From: Acidobacteriota bacterium
GTDB taxonomy: Bacteria > Acidobacteriota > Thermoanaerobaculia > Thermoanaerobaculales > Thermoanaerobaculaceae
Reading direction: 5' to 3'
Assembly: GCA_016213675.1 (NCBI GenBank)
Contig: JACQZW010000017.1
Location: 1 to 51,019 of the forward strand
DNA: 51,019 nucleotides
The notes below the pieces were generated by a model. That model saw only the letters and a list, made by a program, of their open reading frames with translations, searched no databases and was not told the origin of the DNA. Shown here one piece after another: positions 26,602 to 34,987 of the stretch. The position numbers were made by a program, and so were the translations under genes. Positions within the stretch are counted from its first letter, which is position 1; every line of letters begins with the position of its first letter.

Positions 26602-26977
26602 CCGAGCCTACCAACGCGTGGTGCAGCCCGCTCGCCCCGTGGGTGGCCATGACGATGAGGTCGCAGGCCTCCTCGTCGGCGAAGCGGGCGATCAGCCGGG
26701 CGGGGTTGCCGCGCGCCACGCAGACCTCGACCTCCGCGCCGCCGCCGACCTCGGCCTTCAGCTTCTCGAGGCGACCGGTCGCCTCGTCGCGCAGGTGGCG
26801 GTAGTAGTCCGCCCACGGGAGCTGGAACGACAGGATGTCGGGGTTCGGGAAGGCGTCGTCGACAACCGAGAAGAGCACGACCTTGCCGCCGGCGAGCCTG
26901 GCCAGCTCGACCCCGGTCTCGAGCGGGCGCCGGGCGAGCTCGTTGAAGTCGACGGGAACCAGGATCTTGCGGAACAT
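26507..26977 (-). CDS. Universal stress protein (UspA family)
   Basis: A 156-residue single-domain USP. It begins MFRKILVPVDFNELARRPL and carries the ATP-binding G-loop variant ATHGASGLHHALVGSV followed by CPILVV. The first Gly of Gx2Gx9G(S/T) is Ala, a common variant in ATP-binding members. A 27 nt leader with GAGAGGGGG precedes ATG 26977, so this gene is leadered, unlike many neighbours. The 3' end overlaps the convergent membrane protein gene by 95 bp. Confidence 0.92.
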   Translation of the reverse strand: MFRKILVPVDFNELARRPLETGVELARLAGGKVVLFSVVDDAFPNPDILSFQLPWADYYRHLRDEATGRLEKLKAEVGGGAEVEVCVARGNPARLIARFADEEACDLIVMATHGASGLHHALVGSVTRKVLHLAHCPILVVRLLEGEGSTPAPARS

Positions 26978-27030
26978 GCCGCACCCCCTCTCGGATCTGT
27001 CCTGGCCCTAGCGTAGCGCGGCGCTCGGCT

Positions 27031-27059
27031 TGACACCAGCGCGCCGCGTCACTAGGATG
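27031..27059 (+). promoter_or_regulatory. Sigma-70 promoter of the tRNA-Val/tRNA-Asp unit
   Basis: TTGACA at 27031-27036 and TAGGAT at 27054-27059 with a 17 nt spacer; start expected about 20 nt before tRNA-Val. Confidence 0.85.
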
Positions 27060-27085
27060 TCCCTCCCCGGACGGACGGCGTCTGC

Positions 27086-27160
27086 GGGAGGTTAGCTCAG
27101 CGGTAGAGCACCTGCCTTACACGCAGGGGGCCGCGGGTTCAAATCCCACACCTCCCACCA
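27086..27160 (+). tRNA. tRNA-Val (anticodon TAC)
   Basis: Acceptor GGGAGGT pairs ACCTCCC. The anticodon stem CCTGC/GCAGG holds loop CTTACAC (anticodon TAC). T-loop TTCAAAT; CCA is encoded. Co-transcribed with tRNA-Asp 32 nt downstream. Confidence 0.96.
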
Positions 27161-27192
27161 CCCGCTGAGCCGGACGCTCCAAGGGGACGAGC

Positions 27193-27269
<77 letters not shown>

Positions 27270-27286
27270 TTAGATTCAGTCACTTA

Positions 27287-27313
27287 CGCCCCGCAGCCGC
27301 GGGGCGTTGTTGT
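27287..27313 (+). terminator. Intrinsic terminator of the tRNA operon
   Basis: CGCCCCGC / GCGGGGCG stem with a 4 nt loop, followed by TTGTTGT. Confidence 0.85.
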
Positions 27314-27346
27314 GTCTGGGAAAAAAGTGGGCAAAGCGGGCGGGCG

Positions 27347-27859
27347 TCAGGGGAGCTTCAACTCCTCGAGGATGTTCCGGAGGAGATTCGCACACCTTCC
27401 CTTACCCGTGTCCCAGTCCCCAATTGCGTCTGATGTCAGGCCGTAGGGCCTGGCAAATCGGATCTCCTCAAGTTCAGCCAGGTGGGGACTGTCCTTTCCG
27501 AAGGCCCTGGCCAGGACCAGCTTGGCCCGCCGCCGGAAGGCGTCCAAGACCAGCGTTTCTCCATACCGCAGGTCGGCGGTCGCCTCGAGGAGTTCCTCAA
27601 GGAGCTTCCCGTACTTCCAGAAGCGAATTCGTCGTTGCAGAGCCCTTCCCAACCCCATGTTCAGCAACATGCCTGCGGTCATGCCAACAGCGAAGGCAAT
27701 CCATTCGGGGTCGAGGCCTCTGACGAGGCTGAGGGCGCCCACCACGAGAAACGGGAGGGCTGGCCACAAGAACTTCGCAACCAGGCTTCCGGCGGCGTGA
27801 CCGAGGATGTCCTTTGGGGCCGGAAGGTGCTTCCGTATCGCTTCCCTGATCCCTGACAT
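27347..27859 (-). CDS. Small membrane protein of unknown function
   Basis: A 170-residue protein with two hydrophobic segments (about 27-45 and 52-70) and a charged helical C-terminal half (FWKYGKLLEELLEATADLRYG) that should be cytoplasmic. No family recognised. ATG 27859 is chosen for the TACTCT box 9 nt upstream; the first conserved-looking residues are SGIREAIRKHLPAPKD. The gene and the DNA around it use noticeably less GC than the rest of the window, consistent with acquisition next to tRNA-Asp. Confidence 0.65.
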   Translation of the reverse strand: MSGIREAIRKHLPAPKDILGHAAGSLVAKFLWPALPFLVVGALSLVRGLDPEWIAFAVGMTAGMLLNMGLGRALQRRIRFWKYGKLLEELLEATADLRYGETLVLDAFRRRAKLVLARAFGKDSPHLAELEEIRFARPYGLTSDAIGDWDTGKGRCANLLRNILEELKLP

Positions 27860-28373
27860 TCTGCAAAGAGAGTACCACCAGCCGTTTCGCGCGAGATGCC
27901 CCACCCTTGAGAGCAGCCACCGGCGGAAAACGCGCCCCCGGGGACGAACCCCGAGGGCTGAGGAGGAAGACCAGGGCGGACAGCCCGCCTGGGTTTGGCC
28001 GTGAGACGAAGAACGCGAGCGTCACGTCACTTGAGCGTGACTTCGTTTGTGCCGCAGTCGTTGGAGCAAGTCAATCTGAGCAGGCCACGAACGCCGACTG
28101 TTACCGGAGCTGTCGTCAGTTGGCTGTCGAGCCTCCAGCTCAGGTTGACCACTCGCGTCGTTGGGTCGTCGCACGCCACAGCGGTCGAATTGAACGCAGT
28201 TCTATCCTGCACCCCCATTGACGCACGCCACCAATACGACAGGATGACGACAGGAGAGGCCGTCGTCGTCGGGGCTGTGGGAACGGCGGGCCGAGTCCCA
28301 GCGGCCTGGGGCGGAAATCTAGAACGCGCCGGTTTCGCTTGACGAAACAAACGTTCGAAGTTACTTTAGATGT
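27860..28373. other. Gene-poor accessory interval
   Basis: About 510 bp of lower-GC DNA. It holds the TACTCT box of the gene to its left (27869-27874) and the AbiEi promoter at its right end. One 107-codon open frame (28027-28350, minus strand) has no recognisable family and only a TTG start, so I do not call it. A small TCACG/CGTGA inverted repeat lies near 28023-28041. Confidence 0.5.
28339..28367 (+). promoter_or_regulatory. Promoter of the abiE operon
   Basis: TTGACG (28339-28344) and TACTTT (28362-28367), spacer exactly 17 nt. The -10 ends 6 nt before GTG 28374, so the mRNA is probably leaderless. The palindrome TTCGAA lies in the spacer and could be an operator. Confidence 0.75.
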
Positions 28374-29177
28374 GTGAAACCGGACGCTCACAGGGGGCGC
28401 ATTAGCCGCTTCGTGGCTGATCTTCCAGTCCAGGGACGCTACCACTTCACCACGGACGAGGTGATCGAGGTGACCGGGGCTTCGCGTGCGGCCGTCGGCG
28501 CCGCGCTGCGGCGGCTTCGGCGGGACGGCCTCCTGGCCATGCCCTTCCGCGGGTTCCACGTGGTGGTGCCGCCGGAGTACCGGCGCCTCGGGTGCCTGCC
28601 TCCGGCCCAGTTCGTCCCCCAACTAGTGACGCGTCTTGGCCTCTCCTACTACGTTGGGCTGCTGAGCGCCGCAGAGTTGCTCGGGGCGGCCCACCAGAAG
28701 CCACAGGCGTTCCAGGTCGTTGTCGGGCTCAACCGGCCACCCCTGACCTGCGGTGAGGTTCGGGTCGAGTTCGTCGGCCGCAGCAACGTGGCCGAAATTC
28801 CTTTCCTCGAGCTGAACACGCCTCGTGGCACGGTCCGGATCTCGTCTCCCGAGGGGACCGCCTTCGACCTGGTCGGGTATGTCCACCGTTGCGGCGGGCT
28901 CGACAACGTCGCCACGGTGCTACGCGAGTTGGTCGAACGCCTGCGGGCACGAGAGCTCGCGCGTGCGGCACGGCTGTCGCCGGCTCCCTGGGCGCAGCGG
29001 CTCGGGTTCCTCCTCGACGCGGTCGGCGCAGACGCACTGAGCGGACCCCTTGCTGCCTACGTCGGCCGTGTCGCGAGGGAGTACGTGCCGCTCGACGTCG
29101 GCGGCCGGAAATCTGTACGCTCCCGCTCGCAACGGTGGAAATTGGACATCAACCACGATGTGGAGCAGGAGGCATGA
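28374..29177 (+). CDS. AbiEi-family antitoxin
   Basis: The antitoxin and autorepressor half of the AbiE type IV toxin-antitoxin / abortive infection system. The 267-residue protein has an N-terminal winged helix (YHFTTDEVIEVTGASRAAVGAA, about 25-60). The family C-terminal antitoxin domain follows, with YYVGLLSAAELLGAAHQKPQ near 92 and a TPRGTVRISSPEGTAFDLV block near 150. It appears intact. It overlaps the toxin gene by 4 bp (ATGA), and GGAGG precedes the toxin start. GTG 28374 lies 6 nt after the -10 box. AbiEi repressors normally bind inverted repeats in their own promoter. Confidence 0.88.
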   Translation: MKPDAHRGRISRFVADLPVQGRYHFTTDEVIEVTGASRAAVGAALRRLRRDGLLAMPFRGFHVVVPPEYRRLGCLPPAQFVPQLVTRLGLSYYVGLLSAAELLGAAHQKPQAFQVVVGLNRPPLTCGEVRVEFVGRSNVAEIPFLELNTPRGTVRISSPEGTAFDLVGYVHRCGGLDNVATVLRELVERLRARELARAARLSPAPWAQRLGFLLDAVGADALSGPLAAYVGRVAREYVPLDVGGRKSVRSRSQRWKLDINHDVEQEA

Positions 29178-29676
29178 TCCCGTTCGACTTCATCACCGAG
29201 TGGCGGTCGCAGGCGCCCTGGGTTTCGGATCTCCAGGTCGAGCAGGACCTGATCCTGACGCGGGCCGTGGTCGACCTGTTCAGTCACGAGATGCCGACAG
29301 GAGCGATGGCCTTCCGAGGCGGGACCTCGACGAGCTCCTCGGCACCAAGATGCGCGCGCTCTACCAGCGCAAGAAGGGACGCGACCTCTTCGATCTGTGG
29401 CTTGCCAACGAGCGGGCGGACGTTGATGCCGACCGCGTGGTGGAGTGCTTCCGTCGCTATCTCGAGCACGAGGGGCAGAGCGTGAGCCGCGCAGAGTTCG
29501 AGGCGAACCTCCTCGAGAAGCTGGCCGATCCGCGGTTCGGCAGGGACGTCGAGCCGCTGGTCGCGCCAAACACGCGCTGGAACACCGCTGCTGCCGCCAA
29601 GTACGTCCTTGGCGAGTTGGCGTCCCGTCTCCCCGGCGAGCCCTGGAAAGGCGCGGGAGCGTCCTCGGGCCACTGA
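29174..29676 (+). pseudogene. AbiEii-family nucleotidyltransferase toxin, internal deletion
   Basis: The first 50 codons (IPFDFITEWRSQAPWVSDLQ ... GAMAFRGGT) are a normal AbiEii N-terminus and stop exactly at the nucleotidyltransferase GGT motif. After about 29326 the frame changes and the sequence resumes with the family C-terminal region (DELLGTKMRALYQRKKGRDL, LWLANERADVDADRV). About 120 codons expected between them, including the acidic catalytic residues, are missing. The product would be inactive: the N-terminal frame runs on into nonsense to about 29485, and the C-terminal frame ends at 29676. The intact antitoxin upstream has therefore lost its active partner. Confidence 0.85.
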
Positions 29677-29679
29677 GCC

Positions 29680-29834
29680 ATGCCGCCACGCGACCTCGAG
29701 CGCCAGCGTGGTCTTGCCTGCCGCGGCCCGAGCAGGCATACCACGGGCGCCTCGGCGAGCGTTGCCAGTAGTCGCTGAGGAGGTTGGCGCGCCCTCATCC
29801 TTGCAATTAGGGAGAGCTCCTCCCGGACTTGCAT
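29680..29834 (-). pseudogene. Fragment of an AAA (AAA_14/DUF4143-type) ATPase
   Basis: Reading from ATG 29834 the sequence gives LIARMRARQPPQRLLATLAE, then PVVCLLGPRQ, the lead-in to a Walker A motif. There a small deletion shifts frame, and GKTTLALEVAWRHGSVA continues in another frame. It then runs straight into the end of the AbiEii remnant. Only about 50 codons of a normally ~400-residue DUF4143-type ATPase remain. No function is expected. Confidence 0.65.
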
Positions 29835-30029
29835 GGTTCAGATCAACGAATCGAGCGGAGAACCGCGCGGTCTGCCTCTCACTTCGGCCCGTGCGCTCGA
29901 GTGCCGCGGTCAGCACGATAGTCAGTGCCCGAGTCGTCCCGGTCCATTCCGAGCACAGGACGGCCCGGGCGAGCCGCTTCTTCGAGAAAGTAACCCGATG
30001 CGGCGAGTCAACGCGGTGCGACAGCCTCC
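29835..30029. other. Intergenic, no gene recognised
   Basis: About 195 bp between the ATPase fragment and the palindromic repeat. No conserved coding frame, RNA or promoter is recognised. Confidence 0.5.
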
Positions 30030-30153
30030 GTCATCCTGAGGAGGAGCGCAGCGACGACGAAGGACCCCGAGGCGCCTGAGGTTGACCCAGACGTGCAGGT
30101 TGGCGCTCCAGGCGCGCCGGGGTCCTTCACTCGCTGCGCTCGTTCAGGATGAC
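30030..30153. repeat. Large palindromic (REP-like) element
   Basis: Arms 30030-30077 and 30110-30153 are imperfect reverse complements, beginning GTCATCCTGAGGAGG and ending GTTCAGGATGAC, around a ~32 nt loop. A single-arm relative occurs at 49760-49787 (GTCATCCTGAGCGCAGCGAA). Such elements recur in intergenic DNA of many bacteria. Confidence 0.8.
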
Positions 30154-30214
30154 AGCAGGGTCGATGCTACTTGGGAGGAGGCCGAAGGCCGTGGATTCAC
30201 TGGCGTCGCGGCCG

Positions 30215-30220
30215 TACCAT
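30215..30220 (+). promoter_or_regulatory. Candidate -10 box of the oxidoreductase/PBP unit
   Basis: TACCAT, 9 nt before ATG 30230, with a weak TGGATT at -35 (30192-30197, spacer 17). Confidence 0.45.
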
Positions 30221-30229
30221 GGGTGCACC

Positions 30230-32578
30230 ATGTGTGAACAGGCCGGCGGCGATCAGGCGCACCCTATGACCAGCGCGAGCGGACCCGACGAGACGTGGCA
30301 GCCGACGGCCTGCATCCTCTGTTCCCGGAACTGCGGCCTCGAGGTGCTCCTGGCCGACGGCCACCTCACCCGCGTCCGGGGCGACAAGCGCCATCCGCTG
30401 TCCCGGGGCTACCTGTGCCAGAAGGCCACCCGGCTCGACCACTACCAGAACCACGCCGACCGGCTCACGGCCCCGCTGCGACGGCGGCCGGACGGCACCT
30501 TCGAAGAGGTCTCCTGGGAGACGGCCATCGCGGAGGTCGCCGCCCGGATCCGGACGATTCGGGACGCCCACGGCGGTCGCGCCCTCGCCTACTACGGGGG
30601 CGGCGGGCAGGGCAACCACCTCGGCGGGGTCTACGGTCGCGGCCTCGTCGCGGCGATGCGGACGCGCTACCACTACTCCGCGCTCGCCCAGGAGAAGACC
30701 GGCGATTTCTGGGTGAACGGCCGACTGTTCGGCCGTCAGACCTGCCACGTGACCGAGGGCGTCGAGGAGGCCGAGCTCGTCGTCCTGATCGGGACGAACC
30801 CGTGGCAGGCGCACGGTATCCGGAACGCGCGCGAGACGCTGAAGAAGATCGCCCAGGACGGGGCGCGCAGGCTCGTCGTCATCGACCCCAACCGCACCGA
30901 GTCGGCGGCCATGGCGGACCTCCACCTTCGGGTCCGGCCGGGCGCCGACGCATTCCTCCTCGCAGCCATCCTCTCCGTCCTGGTGCGCGAAGAGAGAGAG
31001 GACCGCGCCTTCCTCGACACCTGCACCACCGGGTTCGCGGCGGTGCGCGCCGCACTTCTCGCGGTCCCGATCGAGGCGTACGCCGCTCGGGCGGCAGTGT
31101 CGCTCGAGGAGGTCACGCGGGTCGCCCGCTGGATCGCGGAGGCGAAGAGTGCCGCCGTGCGCGTCGACCTCGGCCTGCAGCAGAGCCTCCACAGCACGCT
31201 GAACTCGTACCTGGAGAAGCTGCTCTTCCTCGTGCCCGGTCACTTCGGGCGGCCGGGATGCAACTGCCTGCACACGGCGCTGCTGCCGCTCGCCGGCCAT
31301 TCCGGCGAGCCCGAGCCTGACGGACGCGGCTGGCGGACCGCGGTGACGGGCCTCGCCGAGATCGGGAAGTTGTTCCCACCGAACGTCCTGCCGGCCGAGA
31401 TCGACACCGACCGGCCCGACCGCATCCGCGGGCTCTTCGTCGACAGCGCCAACCCGGCCGTCTCGAGCGCCGACACGCAGGCATGTCGCGCCGCCTTCGC
31501 GAGGCTCGAGCTGCTCGTCGTCGTGGACGTGGCCTTCACCGAGACGGCGCGCCTCGCGCACATCGTGCTGCCGGCCGCCTCGCAGCTCGAGAAGTGCGAG
31601 ATGACCTTCTTCAACATGGAGTTCCCCACCCAGGTGGCGCACCTGCGCCGCCCGCTCGTCCCGCCGCGGCCCGGCACGCTGCCGGAGCCCGAGATCTACC
31701 GGCGCCTCCTCGTGGCGCTCGGCGAGCTGCCGCCGGGCGGCTTCCCGCTCCTCCGCGCCGTCGCCCGCCTCGACCGCCGCTGGCCGCGCCTGCGCCTCTT
31801 CCCGGCCGCCCTGGCCGCCACGCTGCGGCTGCGCCCGCGCCTCCGCCCGTACACGGCGTTCGTGCTCCACGACACGCTCGGGCCCACGCTCGGTGAGGCG
31901 GCCGCCGCCGCGCCGCTCTGGGGCGCCGCGCACCTCTACGCCGGCAAGCACGGCGAGGCGGTGCGGCGCACGGGTCTTGCGGGGAGTGGCGCAGCCCTCG
32001 GCGAGGCGCTGTTCGCGCGAATCCTGGCCAGCCCAAGCGGGGCGCTCCTCTCCACCCACGACCACGACGAGATGTGGAACCTGATCCGACACGGAGACGG
32101 GCGCATCCACCTCGACGTGCCGGAGATGCTCGCAGCGCTCGAGGAGTTGCGCGCCGAGCCGGCGCCCGCCGGGGGAGACGAGTTCCCGCTCGTGCTGATC
32201 GCCGGCGAGCGGCGGTCGTGGAACGCCAACCAGGTCCTCCGCGACCCCGAGTGGCGCCGGGGCGACCCCGACGGCGCGCTCCGCATCCACCCGGAGGACG
32301 CGCGGCGCTGCGGGTTGACCGACGGCGCCCTCGCCGTCTGCGAGTCCGCCCGCGGGCACATCGAGGTGCGGGTCGAGCTCGCCGACGGCCTCGGGCCGGG
32401 AGTCGTGACGCTCCCGCACGGGTACGGCCAGGACGTCCCCGACGCCACCGGCCGGCGCCGGACCGTGGGCCCGCTCCTGAACTGGCTCACCGACGCCGAG
32501 CGCCGCGACCCACTCACCGCCACTCCCTACCACAAGTACGTGCCGGTCCGGATCCACCTCCGGACCGCGGAGCCCTAG
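30230..32578 (+). CDS. Molybdopterin-dependent oxidoreductase (DMSO reductase superfamily)
   Basis: A 782-residue molybdenum or tungsten bis-pterin enzyme. The N-terminal [4Fe-4S] motif is complete: Cys28, Cys31, Cys35 and Cys63 (CILCSRNC ... GYLCQK). Cofactor-binding blocks follow: VVLIGTNPWQAHGIRNA near 180, IDPNRTESA near 220, a central LPAASQLEKCEMTFFNMEF, and the C-terminal dinucleotide-binding domain (LPHGYGQD ... TATPYHKYVPVRI). No Tat signal is present, so it is cytoplasmic. No iron-sulfur, cytochrome or NAD subunit is nearby. The residue coordinating the metal cannot be assigned confidently, so the substrate (formate-like or other) is open. ATG 30230 is chosen for its TACCAT box; ATG 30266 is possible. 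The next gene starts immediately after the stop. Confidence 0.9.
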   Translation: MCEQAGGDQAHPMTSASGPDETWQPTACILCSRNCGLEVLLADGHLTRVRGDKRHPLSRGYLCQKATRLDHYQNHADRLTAPLRRRPDGTFEEVSWETAIAEVAARIRTIRDAHGGRALAYYGGGGQGNHLGGVYGRGLVAAMRTRYHYSALAQEKTGDFWVNGRLFGRQTCHVTEGVEEAELVVLIGTNPWQAHGIRNARETLKKIAQDGARRLVVIDPNRTESAAMADLHLRVRPGADAFLLAAILSVLVREEREDRAFLDTCTTGFAAVRAALLAVPIEAYAARAAVSLEEVTRVARWIAEAKSAAVRVDLGLQQSLHSTLNSYLEKLLFLVPGHFGRPGCNCLHTALLPLAGHSGEPEPDGRGWRTAVTGLAEIGKLFPPNVLPAEIDTDRPDRIRGLFVDSANPAVSSADTQACRAAFARLELLVVVDVAFTETARLAHIVLPAASQLEKCEMTFFNMEFPTQVAHLRRPLVPPRPGTLPEPEIYRRLLVALGELPPGGFPLLRAVARLDRRWPRLRLFPAALAATLRLRPRLRPYTAFVLHDTLGPTLGEAAAAAPLWGAAHLYAGKHGEAVRRTGLAGSGAALGEALFARILASPSGALLSTHDHDEMWNLIRHGDGRIHLDVPEMLAALEELRAEPAPAGGDEFPLVLIAGERRSWNANQVLRDPEWRRGDPDGALRIHPEDARRCGLTDGALAVCESARGHIEVRVELADGLGPGVVTLPHGYGQDVPDATGRRRTVGPLLNWLTDAERRDPLTATPYHKYVPVRIHLRTAEP

Positions 32579-34885
32579 GTGGCGATCGCCCGCGGCCCGA
32601 CGACCGGCCCGAAACGGCGCGCCTGGACCGTGACGGCCCGAGCCGCAACGCTCACCCTGCTCGCGGGTCTGGCCATGGCGCCCGCTCCGCTGCGGGCCGA
32701 GTCGCTCGAGGACACCCTCGGGCGCAACGAGACGCGCGTGTTGTCGGCGCCCGCCCCGATCGTCTCGGGTCCCACGGTGGCCGAGATCGCCCTCGACGAA
32801 CGGCTGGAGCGGCTCGGCTACCGCCGGGTCCATGCGCGCCCCACGCAGCCCGGCGAGTACTTTCACGGGCGCGACACCTACTGGTTCTTCCGCCGCGCGT
32901 GCCGCGCCAGCGGCGCCGACCACGAGGCGGAGCTGATCGGCCTCGTCCTCGAGCCCCCGGCCGGCCGCGTCGTCGGCCGCCGGCGGGAGGGGCGGGGGCC
33001 CGAGCCGATCCGGGACGAGGGCGCCGTCTGGCTCGAGCCAGCCGTCCTCGCAGAGTCGCTGGCCGGCGACCGGGCCGAGCGGGTGCGCGTCGAGTTCTCC
33101 GCGCTGCCGGAGCGGGTCTGGCGCCCGGTGCTGGCTGCCGAGGACGCCCGCTTCTTCTCGCACGGCGGGGTCGACCCCCGGGCCATGGCGCGGGCCGCAC
33201 TCCGCGACCTGCTCAAGGGGCGGATCGTCGAGGGGGGCAGCACGATCACCCAGCAGTTGGTCAAGAACCGCGACCTGTCGCCGAAGAAGAGCCTGGGCCG
33301 GAAGGCTTCGGAGGCGGTGCGCGCCCTCGCCCTCGAGGAGGAGTACGACAAGGAGGAGATCCTCCAGGCCTACCTCAACACGGTGTACCTGGGCCACGTC
33401 CAGGGGCTCGCGATCCACGGCCTCGGCACCGCGGCGCGCGCCTACTTCTCCCGTCCCGCCGACGAGCTGAGCCTGGCCGAGGCGGCGGCGCTGGCGGCGA
33501 TGATCCAGGGACCGAACCGGCTGTCGCCCCTCGAGGACGCCGCGGCACTGCGAGGCCGGCGAGACTGGGTCCTCTCCCGCATGGAGGAGCTCGGCTGGGC
33601 GACCGCCGACGAGGTCGCCCGGGCGAAGGCGGCGGCGGTCACCACCCGGCTCTCGCCGCCCCGCAGCCGGGCGCCCGTCCACCTGCTCTCCTGGGTCAGG
33701 GACGAGGTCGCCCGGGCGGCGCGCGAGAAGGGCGAGAAGGGACCCGGATTCCTGGTCGAGACGACTATCGACCCCTACCTCCAGGAGGCCGCAGAACGAG
33801 CCGTCGAGCGGCGGCTCGCCGACCTGCGCCGCAGCCACGGCCGCCTCAAGGGGAGCTCGCTCACCGCCGCGCTGGTCGCCCTCGACGCCCGCACCGGCGC
33901 CGTCCTCGCCGCCGTCGGTGGCCACCCCGACGACCCGCCGGGCTCCTTCGACCGGGTGCGGGCGGCAAAGAGGCAGCCCGGCTCGGTGGTCAAGCCGTTC
34001 GTGGTCCTGGAGGCGATCGACGACTGCGGCGGCCGTGACCCGCTCACCGCCTCGAGCCGGATCCTCGACGAGCCGCTGTCGATCGCCCTCCCCGCCGGGC
34101 GATGGGAGCCGCACAACTTCGACGACCAGTACCTCGGCCCGGTCCTGCTCCGCGAGGCGCTCGCCGAGTCGCGCAACGTGCCGGCGGTGCGGATCGCCCG
34201 CTGGTGCGGCTTCGACGCGACGGCCGCCCGCTTCGCCCGGGTCGGCCTCGAGCTCCCGCCCCACCCGCCGCCGGCGTTCGTGCTCGGCGCCGTCGAGACG
34301 ACCCCGCTCGCGATGGCCCGCGCGTTCACCGTCTTCGCCACCCCGGGACGCATCCTGGAGCCGTTCCCGGTGTGGCGGGTCGCAACCTCGGGCGGACGGG
34401 CGCTGGAGCGCTGGCGACCCCGCTCGACCAAGGTCGCCGACCCGGCCGCCGCGTACATCGTCCGCGACCTGCTGCGGACCGCCGTGGAAGAGGGGACGGC
34501 GGTCGGCGGCGGGATCGCCGGGGTCGACGTGGCGGCGAAGACCGGAAGCAGCTCGGACCTGCGCGACGCCTGGTTCGCCGGCCAGGCCGGCTCGGTGGTC
34601 GCGGTGGTCTGGGTGGGGCTGGACGACGGCGGCCGGCTTGGCCTCACCGGTGCGGCCGCGGCGGGCCCGCTGTGGCGCGAGCTGATGACCCGGGCCGTGC
34701 CCGCCCGGCCGCCGTACGCCGTGGAGCGCGCCGACGGTGTGGTCGAGCTCTGGGTCCAGGAGAAGACCGGCCTGCTGGTCCGGGCGGGCCGCTCCGGGGC
34801 GCGGCCGGAGCTCTACCGCAAGGGCGACCAGCCGCGCCGCGAGCGCTGGTGGCGCCCCGACGCTCCGATGTCCGTCATCGAGTGA
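32579..34885 (+). CDS. Class A penicillin-binding protein (PBP1b-like)
   Basis: Bifunctional peptidoglycan synthase of 768 residues. It has a signal/anchor helix at 21-40 and a regulatory region about 65-145. The GT51 glycosyltransferase domain shows the catalytic Glu in EDARFFSH (188-195) and GGSTITQQLVKN (219-230). The transpeptidase has SVVK (469-472), SRN (531-533) and KTGS (654-657). All catalytic motifs are intact. GTG 32579 directly follows the TAG of the oxidoreductase, so the two are one transcript. That pairing is odd, since the upstream enzyme has no known link to cell-wall growth. Polymerises lipid II in the periplasm and crosslinks the stem peptides. Confidence 0.95.
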   Translation: MAIARGPTTGPKRRAWTVTARAATLTLLAGLAMAPAPLRAESLEDTLGRNETRVLSAPAPIVSGPTVAEIALDERLERLGYRRVHARPTQPGEYFHGRDTYWFFRRACRASGADHEAELIGLVLEPPAGRVVGRRREGRGPEPIRDEGAVWLEPAVLAESLAGDRAERVRVEFSALPERVWRPVLAAEDARFFSHGGVDPRAMARAALRDLLKGRIVEGGSTITQQLVKNRDLSPKKSLGRKASEAVRALALEEEYDKEEILQAYLNTVYLGHVQGLAIHGLGTAARAYFSRPADELSLAEAAALAAMIQGPNRLSPLEDAAALRGRRDWVLSRMEELGWATADEVARAKAAAVTTRLSPPRSRAPVHLLSWVRDEVARAAREKGEKGPGFLVETTIDPYLQEAAERAVERRLADLRRSHGRLKGSSLTAALVALDARTGAVLAAVGGHPDDPPGSFDRVRAAKRQPGSVVKPFVVLEAIDDCGGRDPLTASSRILDEPLSIALPAGRWEPHNFDDQYLGPVLLREALAESRNVPAVRIARWCGFDATAARFARVGLELPPHPPPAFVLGAVETTPLAMARAFTVFATPGRILEPFPVWRVATSGGRALERWRPRSTKVADPAAAYIVRDLLRTAVEEGTAVGGGIAGVDVAAKTGSSSDLRDAWFAGQAGSVVAVVWVGLDDGGRLGLTGAAAAGPLWRELMTRAVPARPPYAVERADGVVELWVQEKTGLLVRAGRSGARPELYRKGDQPRRERWWRPDAPMSVIE

Positions 34886-34970
34886 GCGCACCGGAGCCGC
34901 CGTCCGGCACCCGGCGAGGGGCTCGAGCAGGGCGGCTCGAGACGGCTGGAGGCGGCGTCACCGGGTGCGG

Positions 34971-34976
34971 TAGGAT
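34971..34976 (+). promoter_or_regulatory. Candidate -10 box of the propeller cyclase gene
   Basis: TAGGAT, 11 nt before ATG 34988; a very short leader would result. Confidence 0.4.
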
Positions 34977-34987
34977 GACGCCAGGCC

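Noticed and set aside
28027..28350. 107-codon open frame on the minus strand in the accessory island
   Set aside because: Only a TTG start, no recognised family, and no ribosome site or TANNNT box.
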